Origin: an uncultured Clostridia bacterium
GTDB lineage: Bacteria > Bacillota > Clostridia > Oscillospirales > Ruminococcaceae
Direction of reading: 5' to 3'
Length of the DNA stretch: 13,246 nucleotides
Assembly: GCA_947629275.1 (NCBI GenBank)
Contig: CANRDG010000039.1
Span: 1 to 13,246 of the forward strand
Shown here: piece after piece, positions 1-6,893 of the stretch
How the letters are laid out: the number at the start of each line of letters is the position of its first letter
Numbering within the stretch: the stretch's first letter is position 1
Translations under genes and position numbers: made by a program
Notes under the pieces: generated by a model
The model's input: only the letters and a program-made list of their open reading frames with translations
The model's database searches: none
Told to the model about the DNA's origin: nothing

Positions 1-151
1 AAAATTATAAAATTTTTTGTAACATAATATGCCTTGTGCGTGTACATATCAGTGAAAGTATTTTTTTACGCATCGCCATGCCCTGCCGCCGCGGCGCATT
101 TTGCGGCGGAAACTGAATATGCTTACGACACGTGCAATAAAATCTACAAAA

Positions 152-191
152 CAGCAGCGGACATCGCCATTACTGACGGTGTCCGTTGCTG
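152..191 (-). terminator. Rho-independent terminator after the GH74 gene
   Basis: An inverted repeat pairs 152-163 with 180-191 over 12 positions with one mismatch (A opposite C on the minus strand). Read on the minus strand it is followed by TTTT and, after GTAGA, another run of T. It begins 16 bases past the GH74 stop codon at 208-210, so it most likely ends the GH36-GH74 transcript. The T-tract is interrupted, so efficiency is uncertain. Confidence 0.7.
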
Positions 192-207
192 CATTATATT
201 GCATTTT

Positions 208-2460
208 TTAACTGTTCACGCTGCCCATTATTATGCCCCTGCCGTTGGTGGAGATATAACACCTGCCGTAAACTTTGGGGTCGCCGACTATTTTATTATT
301 CACGTTGCCCCAGCGTTCGGTATCGTCGTTTATCTTTTTCCAGGTCGCGCCCTCGTCGTCCGACATATACACGCCCCAGCCCTGATCGCCTGCCGCGCCT
401 ATGATATATATCGCCATATTATTTTTGCCCTCTGCGCCTTTGCCGAGACCTATAGCGTATGCCTCTGTAATATCGGCTGAAACTCTTACGGGGGCTTCAT
501 TTTTGGACATATCCATTTTAAATACCGTGCCGCCTGCTGTCAGCCATACTTCGTTTGCAACCTCGCTGCTCGCGACCATTTCACACTTTGTCATAAGCAT
601 GGCAGTCACGTATTCAAAGGTCTTGCCGCCGTCGGAAGATCTGTAAAAACTGCCGTCCTTGACTGCATAATAACGCATAGGGTCAACGCCGTCTGCAATA
701 AATTGCGCGCCGCCGGGCAGACCGTCGCACAGGGTCCATGTTTTGCCGAAGTCGCTTGTAACATACCCCTGCGAACCTATAACGCCCGGCATCCATATAA
801 ACGACGAACCGTCGCACGCCATAGCCACCTGACCGCCGTTTTTGCCGCTTTCGCTATCTGGAAGCGTTTCAACATACTGCCATGTGTCGCCGCTGTCAGT
901 GCTGTATGTAACAGGCATATCGCCCTGCTCCGTCGCTCTTACAACGTACTGAGCCGCATCATCGGCAGCCGCTAAGTCTGTGGAAGCAAAATCGCCGAAA
1001 TGCTGCTGCGGCGGTGTGTTCACGTCATCGTGTCTGAATCCGTAAACATCGCCCATGGTGGAATAAAGTTCGGGACCATTCGGGTCGCTGGGCGAAACTA
1101 TATCGGAAATTGCACATTCTTCAATGCCCATAGCGCGAACATCTATCTTCATATCGCCCGTTTTTACAGCAGAAAGATTGCTTGTGCCGTATACCGTTGC
1201 GCCCGTGCCGTACATAAGCTCTTCGGTGTTGAAAGGATTTAAAGCCAACGCGGAAGTCCACCAGCCGAGTTTTAATTGACCGTGCCAGTCAAGCCACGGG
1301 GCGTTTGAAATATCCATGGTGTAGTTGTTTTTCTGACTGTTCAGATCCCAAAAGCCCGTCCACGTTTCACCGCCGTCGTAAGAAACAAGGATATTATCCT
1401 GCGGCACCCAGCAGCACACCGTTGAAATGACCACGGTATCTCCCTGAACGTCAAGACCGCAGAAAGCGTGTTCAACGGGGGTAATGTTTATAACTTCGCC
1501 TGTCGAGATGTTTATTTTGCAAACATCGCCTTTGCTTGCGTCATTCGGGAAAGCCTTGTCTGCATATGTAACATACAAAAAGCCGTTTGAGACCTTGCCT
1601 TCATATGGGTATCGCGTGGATCTTTCGGTAGTGTTGGGATTTGAATCTTTTATGACTGACCACGTTTCTCCGCCGTCGTCGCTGCGGAAAATGTTGTCCT
1701 CATTGCCCAGAGCCGCACCTACAAATATAGTCTTTGTAGGCTTGCCTTTTTCAGAACTCGATCTATCGAACGCCACGAACGTAAGCCCCATTGAAGCTCC
1801 CTCGGCGGTTATCTTGCCCTTGGTGGGGAAAGATTCAACAGGCTGCCATGTAACGCCATAGTCTTCGGAGCGGTAAAGTCCCTCGGTGCGCGAGCCGAAA
1901 TAAATAATGCTGTTGTCGTTGGGGTCTACCGCAAGTCGTTCTCCTGCGCCTCTGCCAAGCTCGTTGCCGCCAACGCCGAAAGGCAGGTCGGCTTTTACCC
2001 AATTTTCGCCGTAATCGCTTGAAGAAAGTATCGCGCCGTTTCCCTGCGACATATAAGTTCCGCAGGCAAGGTACACCCTGTTCGGTTCAACGGGGTCGGT
2101 GGCAATTGATTCAATGCCGTTGAGATTCCAGTCGTCAGCGCCTATGCAGTCGGTGATACATTCCCAGCGTTTGGTGTCTTTATTCAGCCTGTATGCGCCG
2201 CCCATATCGGTGCGCAGATAGGCAAGCCCTTCTTCGGTGGGGTTGTAGATTATGCCCGGTATGTATCCGCCGCCGACTATCTGAACGTTGCCCCAAGTCC
2301 AGCCGGTGTCGATGTCCTCACCGTTGTAATAGTCTATGTCATCTCTCTTTTCGCCGCTCGAAGATGAATTGTCTTTTCCTGCGCATGAGGTCATGCAGCC
2401 TGCCGCCGTTACAGCCGCCAGCATGATCGCCGCATAGCGCAATAAATTTTTGCACTTCAT
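208..2460 (-). CDS. GH74-type xyloglucanase-like lipoprotein (endo-beta-1,4-glucanase family)
   Basis: A 750-residue secreted protein that fits glycoside hydrolase family 74, inverting endoglucanases that mostly cut the backbone of xyloglucan. The N-terminus is a lipoprotein signal: basic KCK, a hydrophobic stretch, then Cys22 or Cys26 as the possible lipidation site, followed by a Ser-rich linker (31-36). Eight Asp-box motifs (S-x-D-x-G-x-T-W type) are visible at about 147, 198, 260, 360, 520, 568, 608 and 700, as expected for the paired seven-bladed propellers. The family's catalytic pair appears conserved: Asp85 in RTDMGGAYR (base) and Asp471 in MGDVYGFRHDD (acid). No dockerin or carbohydrate-binding module follows the propellers, so it is probably held at the membrane surface by its lipid and not in a cellulosome. 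The start is an ATG with GAGGTG at 2469-2474. It lies 22 bases downstream of the GH36 gene and is probably co-transcribed with it. Exact specificity is not certain. Confidence 0.88.
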   Translation of the reverse strand: MKCKNLLRYAAIMLAAVTAAGCMTSCAGKDNSSSSGEKRDDIDYYNGEDIDTGWTWGNVQIVGGGYIPGIIYNPTEEGLAYLRTDMGGAYRLNKDTKRWECITDCIGADDWNLNGIESIATDPVEPNRVYLACGTYMSQGNGAILSSSDYGENWVKADLPFGVGGNELGRGAGERLAVDPNDNSIIYFGSRTEGLYRSEDYGVTWQPVESFPTKGKITAEGASMGLTFVAFDRSSSEKGKPTKTIFVGAALGNEDNIFRSDDGGETWSVIKDSNPNTTERSTRYPYEGKVSNGFLYVTYADKAFPNDASKGDVCKINISTGEVINITPVEHAFCGLDVQGDTVVISTVCCWVPQDNILVSYDGGETWTGFWDLNSQKNNYTMDISNAPWLDWHGQLKLGWWTSALALNPFNTEELMYGTGATVYGTSNLSAVKTGDMKIDVRAMGIEECAISDIVSPSDPNGPELYSTMGDVYGFRHDDVNTPPQQHFGDFASTDLAAADDAAQYVVRATEQGDMPVTYSTDSGDTWQYVETLPDSESGKNGGQVAMACDGSSFIWMPGVIGSQGYVTSDFGKTWTLCDGLPGGAQFIADGVDPMRYYAVKDGSFYRSSDGGKTFEYVTAMLMTKCEMVASSEVANEVWLTAGGTVFKMDMSKNEAPVRVSADITEAYAIGLGKGAEGKNNMAIYIIGAAGDQGWGVYMSDDEGATWKKINDDTERWGNVNNKIVGDPKVYGRCYISTNGRGIIMGSVNS

Positions 2461-2482
2461 AAAAAATACACCTCTTTCAAAG

Positions 2483-4672
2483 TTACGCTTTTATAAAATG
2501 GTACAGCCTGCTCTGGTAGTCGCCCCATAAGTTTGCAATGTTTATGCCTGCGTTCATAAGCGCCGTCCCCGAAATTTTTACGTCGGGTGCGTTTTCTTCA
2601 TAATAGTATGCGTTCTCGTCAAGACCTTTCAGCTTTATCCTGCGCGAGCGTTCATTAGGTCTGCCGAGAACCTGGACAAATTCCAGCAGAGCCTCGCTCT
2701 TGTCTTTCGCGGTGAACATCCACGCGTCCCAAGTGTTATCTTTGAACATATTGCCTATGCGGTAGTGGTCGCCCGTGCGCACAAGGCTGTTATACTTGTT
2801 GAAAGTTTCTATTTGCTTGGGTATCATATCTCTGTCCTGCTGCGGTATGCGCGTTACGTCAAGCTCGTATCCAAAAGTACCCACCAAAGCCACATTTCCA
2901 CGCGTTTCAAACGGCGTGTTTCTGCCTACCGTGTGGTTGGGGCAGTCGGAAACGTGAGCGCCCATTGCCGAGCAGGGGTAGCACAACGATGTGCCGTACT
3001 GAATTTTAAGGCGTTCTATCGCATCTGTATCGTCAGAACACCATATCTGCGGCGAGTAGTAAAGCATACCTGCATCAAATCTTGCGCCGCCGCCCGAACA
3101 GTTTTCAAGAAGTATGTAAGGATAATCTGTAGTAAGCCGTTCCATAAGGTCGTAAACGCCTAAAACGTATCTGTGCCACAGCTCTTTTTGGCGTTCTTTC
3201 GGCAAAGCGGCAGAGCCTGCCTCGGTTATCTGTCGGTTCATATCCCACTTTATGCACTCGATGTTCGCATTGTCTAAAATGTTCCTCATTAAAGAATAGA
3301 TATAGTCGCGAACTTCCTTGCGTGAGTAATCGAGAACATACTGTTCGCGGCAGAGAGTCATAGGTCTGCCTTTGACCTGTATCGCCCAGTCGGGGTGAGC
3401 CTTGAAAAGCTCGGAGTCGGGCGATACCATTTCAGGCTCGAACCAAATGCCGAACTTCATTCCGCGCTTGTTCACCTCGTCAACAAGGTGCTTTAAGCCG
3501 CCGTTTATCTTTTTTTCGTATACGAACCAGTCGCCGAGCGAGCTGTTGTCGCTGTCGCGGTGACCGAACCAGCCGTCGTCCATAACAAGCATTTCTATGC
3601 CCAGTTTTGATGCCTCGTCGGCAATGCTTATGAGCTTCTCTGTGTTGAAATCAAAGTATGTAGCCTCCCAGTTGTTTATAAGAACAGGGCGGCGCTTGTC
3701 CTTGTACTGACCGCGGATAAGGTGCTGCCTGTAAAGGTCATGGAATGTGCGCGACATTTTGCCTATGCCTCTGCATGAGTACACCATTACCACTTCGGGG
3801 GCGATAAATTCTTCGCCGCTTTCTAAAAGCCATGAAAAATCTGCGTGATTTATGCCCATTATGAAGCGCGTTTTCTTGTGCTGTGTGACCTCCGCCTGTG
3901 CGATAAAGTTGCCCGAGTACACAAAGCCGAAACCGTATGCCTCGCCGCTGTCTTCATCTGCATTGTGAGAGACCAGAGCGACAAACGGGTTGTTCTGGTG
4001 AGAGCTTTCGCCGCGCATTGAGTCTATAAGCTGTTTGCCGTGGTGAAGCGGAGCGCGTTCGACCTGTCTTTCTCTTGCCCACGAGCCGTTGAGAGTTATC
4101 ATGTCATAGCCACAGTCGTCAAACTCAACGCACGCCGAAAGAGCCTTGGTGAGCGTTACAGGCTTGTCGCCGCAGTTTTTGAAACGCACGCTGCGCGTTA
4201 TAACGTCAAGGTCTTCAAATGCCGTATACAAAAGCGTTACTTTAAGCCCTACAGCCTTGTCTACACATTCTATTTCAAGTGTCTGAGCCTCGTTTTCTTC
4301 TGCAAATGTGGCAGGCAGACCCGTAAGGCTAGGTTTGCCGCCGTAAATTTTATGCGAAACATATTCTAAATTGCAGGTGGAGCAGCCGTTTTCATCGGTT
4401 ATTTTCAAAGCGCAGTCGCGGTAGTCGCCCGTGCCGAATGTGGGGTATTCCATAGGCAGGGTGTCAAGGTATGATGCCCTGTCACGGTCGTTGGTGAGCG
4501 GAGTGAAAGGGTTTTCATTAAGCCGGAGAAAATATGTAAGATCTTCGTCGGGCAGGCGTTTGCCAAAATAAACATGGGCAAGGTAGCCACACGGTGCGAC
4601 AGCTAAAATATAGCTTGTATCTTTGGCGCAGATGTTAAAGCTTTGTGATTTTTCATTATAATATATTCCCAT
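2483..4672 (-). CDS. GH36 alpha-galactosidase
   Basis: A 729-residue cytosolic enzyme (no signal peptide) of glycoside hydrolase family 36, which releases terminal alpha-1,6-galactose from raffinose, stachyose, melibiose or galactomannan fragments with retention of configuration. An N-terminal beta-sandwich (about 1-325) precedes a (beta/alpha)8 barrel that opens with INNWEATYFDF and VMDDGWFGHRD. The expected nucleophile is Asp477 in IKWDMNR. The acid/base is the first Asp of SDDTDAIERLKIQYG, about Asp547, just after ENCSGGGARFD. Full length matches the family (about 720-740). The ATG at 4672 is chosen because GGGAG at 4681-4685 lies 8 bases upstream; an in-frame TTG at 4687 would use that Shine-Dalgarno as coding sequence. 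It is the first gene of a two-gene operon with the GH74 lipoprotein. Family members with alpha-N-acetylgalactosaminidase activity exist, so exact sugar specificity is inferred. Confidence 0.95.
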   Translation of the reverse strand: MGIYYNEKSQSFNICAKDTSYILAVAPCGYLAHVYFGKRLPDEDLTYFLRLNENPFTPLTNDRDRASYLDTLPMEYPTFGTGDYRDCALKITDENGCSTCNLEYVSHKIYGGKPSLTGLPATFAEENEAQTLEIECVDKAVGLKVTLLYTAFEDLDVITRSVRFKNCGDKPVTLTKALSACVEFDDCGYDMITLNGSWARERQVERAPLHHGKQLIDSMRGESSHQNNPFVALVSHNADEDSGEAYGFGFVYSGNFIAQAEVTQHKKTRFIMGINHADFSWLLESGEEFIAPEVVMVYSCRGIGKMSRTFHDLYRQHLIRGQYKDKRRPVLINNWEATYFDFNTEKLISIADEASKLGIEMLVMDDGWFGHRDSDNSSLGDWFVYEKKINGGLKHLVDEVNKRGMKFGIWFEPEMVSPDSELFKAHPDWAIQVKGRPMTLCREQYVLDYSRKEVRDYIYSLMRNILDNANIECIKWDMNRQITEAGSAALPKERQKELWHRYVLGVYDLMERLTTDYPYILLENCSGGGARFDAGMLYYSPQIWCSDDTDAIERLKIQYGTSLCYPCSAMGAHVSDCPNHTVGRNTPFETRGNVALVGTFGYELDVTRIPQQDRDMIPKQIETFNKYNSLVRTGDHYRIGNMFKDNTWDAWMFTAKDKSEALLEFVQVLGRPNERSRRIKLKGLDENAYYYEENAPDVKISGTALMNAGINIANLWGDYQSRLYHFIKA

Positions 4673-4704
4673 AGCAATGTCTCCCAAAATAATTTTACAT
4701 AATA

Positions 4705-4732
4705 ATTATAGCACATCTACCCGATATTTCAA
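4705..4732 (-). promoter_or_regulatory. Sigma-A-type promoter of the GH36-GH74 operon
   Basis: On the minus strand, TTGAAA (4732-4727) is followed by a 16-base spacer and TATAAT (4710-4705), with an extended -10 TGC directly before it. Predicted transcription start is about 4698, giving a leader of about 26 bases that contains the GGGAG ribosome binding site. No clear operator palindrome is visible in this short leader. The -10 core is shared exactly over 15 bases with the promoter near 13032. Confidence 0.8.
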
Positions 4733-4800
4733 TAGAACAGAGGGGCATAAATCATCTGCAAGAGTATATTTTTTGTAAATTGCTTAAAATGATGAACAAA

Positions 4801-4827
4801 GAATATGTACAAGCCGTGCGATAATAT
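4801..4827 (+). promoter_or_regulatory. Possible sigma-E-like promoter of yabPQ
   Basis: GAATA at 4801-4805, a 14-base spacer, then GATAATAT at 4820-4827. The mother-cell sigma-E consensus is roughly (G/T)nATA with a -10 of CATACAnT, so the -10 matches at only 5 of 8 positions, and the region is very AT-rich. It is offered because yabP and yabQ are sigma-E dependent in Bacillus subtilis and no good sigma-A promoter is visible here. A TATAAT at 4833-4838 has no matching -35. Confidence 0.3.
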
Positions 4828-4863
4828 ATTTATATAATGTTATATATAGAGAGGAGAATTATT

Positions 4864-5151
4864 ATGGCTGTAAACAACACTGCCGAAAAGAGCGGCGAAC
4901 ATGGTCTTACGCTGGAGAACAGGAAGCTGTTAAGTCTATCGGGAGTTACGGATATAGAAAGCTTTGATGAAAGCCAGATACTGCTTTACACGCAGCTTGG
5001 GGAGCTTGTGATAAAGGGAAGAGATCTGCACGTCAACGAGCTTTCGGTAGATTCGGGAAGGCTGACGGTGGAAGGCGACATATGGTCGCTTTCATACGGC
5101 GAAAAAGACCGCAGAGGCAAAACGGGGCTTATCAAGAGGGCGCTGAGATGA
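4864..5151 (+). CDS. yabP: Sporulation protein YabP
   Basis: A 95-residue protein matching the YabP family (about 100 residues in B. subtilis), small mother-cell sporulation proteins encoded with the cortex-formation protein YabQ; the biochemical role is not established. Family-like features are the N-terminal HGLTLENRKLLSLSGV, then VESFDE-like IESFDESQILLYTQLGELVIKG, then LHVNELSVDSGRLTVEGDI. It ends in a basic tail (KTGLIKRALR). No membrane segment or signal is seen. The start is the ATG at 4864 with GAGGAG at 4851-4856, seven bases upstream; an in-frame ATG at 4837 has no such site. The stop overlaps the yabQ start, so the two are translationally coupled. In the usual order a HU-like gene and an S4-domain gene (yabO/rqcP) lie upstream; here they are absent and a divergent alpha-galactosidase takes that place. 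Confidence 0.9.
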   Translation: MAVNNTAEKSGEHGLTLENRKLLSLSGVTDIESFDESQILLYTQLGELVIKGRDLHVNELSVDSGRLTVEGDIWSLSYGEKDRRGKTGLIKRALR

Positions 5152-5630
5152 TGCTCGCGATACTGCCAAAGGGCTTCAAAACGGAGATGATATTCTCGGT
5201 AGGCACCGAGGCAAGGCTGTTTTTGTGCGCTGTGGTGATAGGCGTGCTTTTCGGCATAGGGTACGAGCTGCTGCGTACCTTCAGGCGCGCGGTAAGGCAC
5301 AGTGACATAGCAGTGTTTATCGAGGACTTTTTGTTCGTGGTGGTGTGCGCCTTTTGGTATTTTATATTCGTACACGCCACTGCGTGGGGACAGATAAGAA
5401 TGTTCATATTTATAGGTATGGCAGGCGGCATGGCGCTTGAACAGCTTGTTTTTGGCGACATAGTGGCACAGAGCGCGGCGGTAGTCGCAAGGTCGGTGTT
5501 CCTGACCGTGGGCAAGATCGTGGCTTTTCCGTTCAGAAGTATAGTGAGAATTGCAAAAAATTCGGGGGCTAAATTTGTGCAAAGCTCTAAAGTTTTTAAA
5601 AAAATAAAAAAACCGCCCGAAAACGCTTGA
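5148..5630 (+). CDS. yabQ: Spore cortex biosynthesis protein YabQ
   Basis: A 160-residue integral membrane protein matching YabQ, which in B. subtilis sits in the forespore outer membrane and is needed for cortex formation. Hydrophobic segments lie at about 23-43, 55-76, 83-102 and 111-131. The family pattern is visible: a Glu near the first helix, GIGYELLRTFRR after it, an acidic IEDFLF at the start of the second, and WGQIRMFIFIG leading into the third. The C-terminus is basic and rich in lysine. The start is the ATG at 5148, overlapping the yabP stop by four bases, with AGAGGG at 5135-5140 seven bases upstream. A second ATG follows directly at 5151 and would shorten the protein by one residue. 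It is shorter than the B. subtilis protein (about 211), mainly at the C-terminus. Confidence 0.88.
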   Translation: MMLAILPKGFKTEMIFSVGTEARLFLCAVVIGVLFGIGYELLRTFRRAVRHSDIAVFIEDFLFVVVCAFWYFIFVHATAWGQIRMFIFIGMAGGMALEQLVFGDIVAQSAAVVARSVFLTVGKIVAFPFRSIVRIAKNSGAKFVQSSKVFKKIKKPPENA

Positions 5631-5656
5631 AAGATAGTGAATAAGTGTTGTATAAT
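5627..5656 (+). promoter_or_regulatory. Strong sigma-A-type promoter for divIC-yabR
   Basis: TTGAAA at 5627-5632, an 18-base spacer and a perfect TATAAT at 5651-5656. The -35 overlaps the yabQ stop codon (TGA at 5628-5630). Predicted start is about 5663, giving an untranslated leader of roughly 49 bases before divIC. It would let the division gene be expressed in growing cells, independently of the sporulation genes upstream. Confidence 0.75.
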
Positions 5657-5711
5657 TACTTTGAATACAATGAAAGGATAGCCTAGTCACAGGCGTAAAA
5701 GTTGCAAGTCA

Positions 5712-6023
5712 ATGAATACGGGATCAAAAAATCAAAGCGGTCACAAAAGAACGATAGTGCATTATCTTGTCATAGTGGCGATAGTTCTGCTTATAGTGTA
5801 TGCCGTGTTCGTCTGGGTATCTCAGAAAGCTGATATTGAAGAGCTTGCCCGAGAAAACGACGAGCTTTCGCAGCAGATAGTGCAGACACAGCAGCAGTGC
5901 GACGAGTACAACAGGATACTCAGCTCTGACGACCGTGACGAGTATATGGAGCGTATAGCAATTGAAAAGTACGGATACGGCTATCCGGGCGAACACCGTT
6001 ATTACTTTACAAATATGGAATAG
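5712..6023 (+). CDS. divIC: Septum formation initiator protein DivIC/FtsB family
   Basis: A 103-residue bitopic membrane protein of the DivIC/FtsB family, part of the FtsL-DivIC(FtsB)-DivIB complex that activates septal peptidoglycan synthesis. It has a short basic cytoplasmic N-terminus, one membrane helix at about 15-37 and an external coiled coil at about 38-70 (IEELARENDELSQQIVQTQQ). The family's terminal signature follows: DEYMERIAIEKYGYGYPGE, then RYYF. The gene follows yabQ and precedes the S1 gene, as in other Firmicutes. The ATG at 5712 lacks a good ribosome binding site. The only strong one, GAAAGGA at 5672-5678, is over 30 bases upstream, with a small hairpin (GCCT at 5681-5684 with AGGC at 5691-5694) in between. 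No better in-frame start is available, because TAG at 5679-5681 closes the frame. Confidence 0.88.
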   Translation: MNTGSKNQSGHKRTIVHYLVIVAIVLLIVYAVFVWVSQKADIEELARENDELSQQIVQTQQQCDEYNRILSSDDRDEYMERIAIEKYGYGYPGEHRYYFTNME

Positions 6024-6071
6024 CGGTTCGGAAAGCGTTGTGTATATTTCAAGAGAGAGGTTATTATCCGT

Positions 6072-6554
6072 ATGCGGCTTGAGGTCGGAAAAATTTACGA
6101 GGGAAAGATCACAGGAATAACAAAGTTCGGTGCGTTTGTCGACGTTGTCGAGCAGGGACACAAGGTAACGGGCATGGTGCATATATCCGAGATAGCAAAC
6201 ACCTATGTGAGCGAGATCAAGGATCATGTGCAGGAAGGTCAGACCGTAAAGGTCAAGGTGTTAAGCGTTTCTGACGATGGAAAAACTAGCCTGTCTATCA
6301 AAAAGGCTGAGGACAGCGGAAATCAGCGTCAGCAGTTCCGCGGCAAGGGCGACGGCGGCTTTAAGAAAAGGCGTCCGACGGGTGAGAGCGAGCAGCCGCC
6401 CGAATACATACCGACGAGGTCTACGCTAACAGAGAGCGGGGATCAGTCATTTGAGGATATGTTAAGCAAGTTCAAGGCGTCGAGCGAGGAAAAGATCGGC
6501 GATATGAAAAAAGCCAAGGAAAACAAACGCAGGAGCAATTCACACAGAAAGTAA
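6072..6554 (+). CDS. yabR: S1 RNA-binding domain protein, YabR-like
   Basis: A 160-residue protein with one S1 (OB-fold) RNA-binding domain at about 3-75. Diagnostic pieces are VGKIYEGKITGITKFGAFVDV, GMVHISEIA, VQEGQTVKVKVLSV and GKTSLSIKKA. A hydrophilic basic linker (RQQFRGKGDGGFKKRR) follows. The C-terminal helix has the motif FEDMLSKFKASSEEKI and then a Lys/Arg-rich tail, the layout I associate with clostridial YabR proteins. In B. subtilis YabR is a ribosome-associated protein whose role is poorly defined. The ATG at 6072 follows a purine-rich AGAGAGAGG at 6052-6060 with an 11-base spacer. It lies 48 bases after divIC with no promoter in between, so they are probably co-transcribed. The transcript ends at the terminator at 6560. 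Confidence 0.88.
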   Translation: MRLEVGKIYEGKITGITKFGAFVDVVEQGHKVTGMVHISEIANTYVSEIKDHVQEGQTVKVKVLSVSDDGKTSLSIKKAEDSGNQRQQFRGKGDGGFKKRRPTGESEQPPEYIPTRSTLTESGDQSFEDMLSKFKASSEEKIGDMKKAKENKRRSNSHRK

Positions 6555-6559
6555 GCGTG

Positions 6560-6596
6560 ATGCAGGCTTTGAAAGATAAGTCTGCATTTTGTTTTG
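6560..6596 (+). terminator. Rho-independent terminator after yabR
   Basis: A ten-pair stem, 6560-6569 with 6578-6587 (one G-U pair), an 8-base loop, then TTTGTTTT. It separates the division/sporulation block from the next gene, which begins only 25 bases past the terminator with no visible promoter of its own. The downstream genes may therefore depend on read-through. Confidence 0.8.
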
Positions 6597-6620
6597 GATG
6601 ATAAAGAGAGGAGAATAAAA

Positions 6621-6887
6621 ATGACAAAGGACTTTAAAAACACATTCGCGTTCATATTTTTTGTGCTGGCAGGCATAGTGCTGGGGGCTTTTATAGCCTA
6701 CATATGTGACGGCAGGTCGTATGTCAGCTGGCTGGCGTGGGGGCAGTCGATAGGTTTTGATCCTGTGCATATAGATCTGAACGTTATATCGTTTACGCTG
6801 GGTATGAAGCTTAATGTCACAGTGGCGCAGATATTCTGCGTTGCGATAATGCTTATAGTAAACGCCAAGCTTTGCAAAAGAGGTTGA
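6621..6887 (+). CDS. DUF4321 family small membrane protein
   Basis: An 88-residue protein with two predicted membrane helices (about 8-29 and 68-82). Between them is a loop with a pattern I recognise from DUF4321 proteins of Clostridia: VSWLAWGQSIGFDPVHIDLNV, then ISFTLGMKLNVTVAQ. The function of the family is unknown. The ATG at 6621 is chosen because GAGAGGAG at 6606-6613 lies seven bases upstream; an in-frame ATG at 6594 overlaps the terminator tail and has no ribosome binding site. The next gene begins six bases after its stop, so it is the first of three closely packed genes. Nothing in the neighbours assigns a role. Confidence 0.75.
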   Translation: MTKDFKNTFAFIFFVLAGIVLGAFIAYICDGRSYVSWLAWGQSIGFDPVHIDLNVISFTLGMKLNVTVAQIFCVAIMLIVNAKLCKRG

Positions 6888-6893
6888 TTAGAT

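Noticed and set aside
5..79. A 24-residue minus-strand peptide downstream of GH74
   Set aside because: It is too short, has no convincing Shine-Dalgarno and no recognisable signal or motif.
34..480. A 148-codon plus-strand reading frame at the left edge
   Set aside because: It runs opposite the GH74 gene and through its terminator, has no ribosome binding site, and its composition reflects the antisense of the GH74 codons.
208..2460. Sialidase or generic BNR-repeat protein as the identity of the Asp-box protein
   Set aside because: The two aspartates in the GH74 contexts RTDMGGAYR and GDVYGFRHDD, together with the length and the eight Asp boxes spread over two propellers, fit GH74 better. 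No sialidase arginine-triad layout or FRIP motif is seen.
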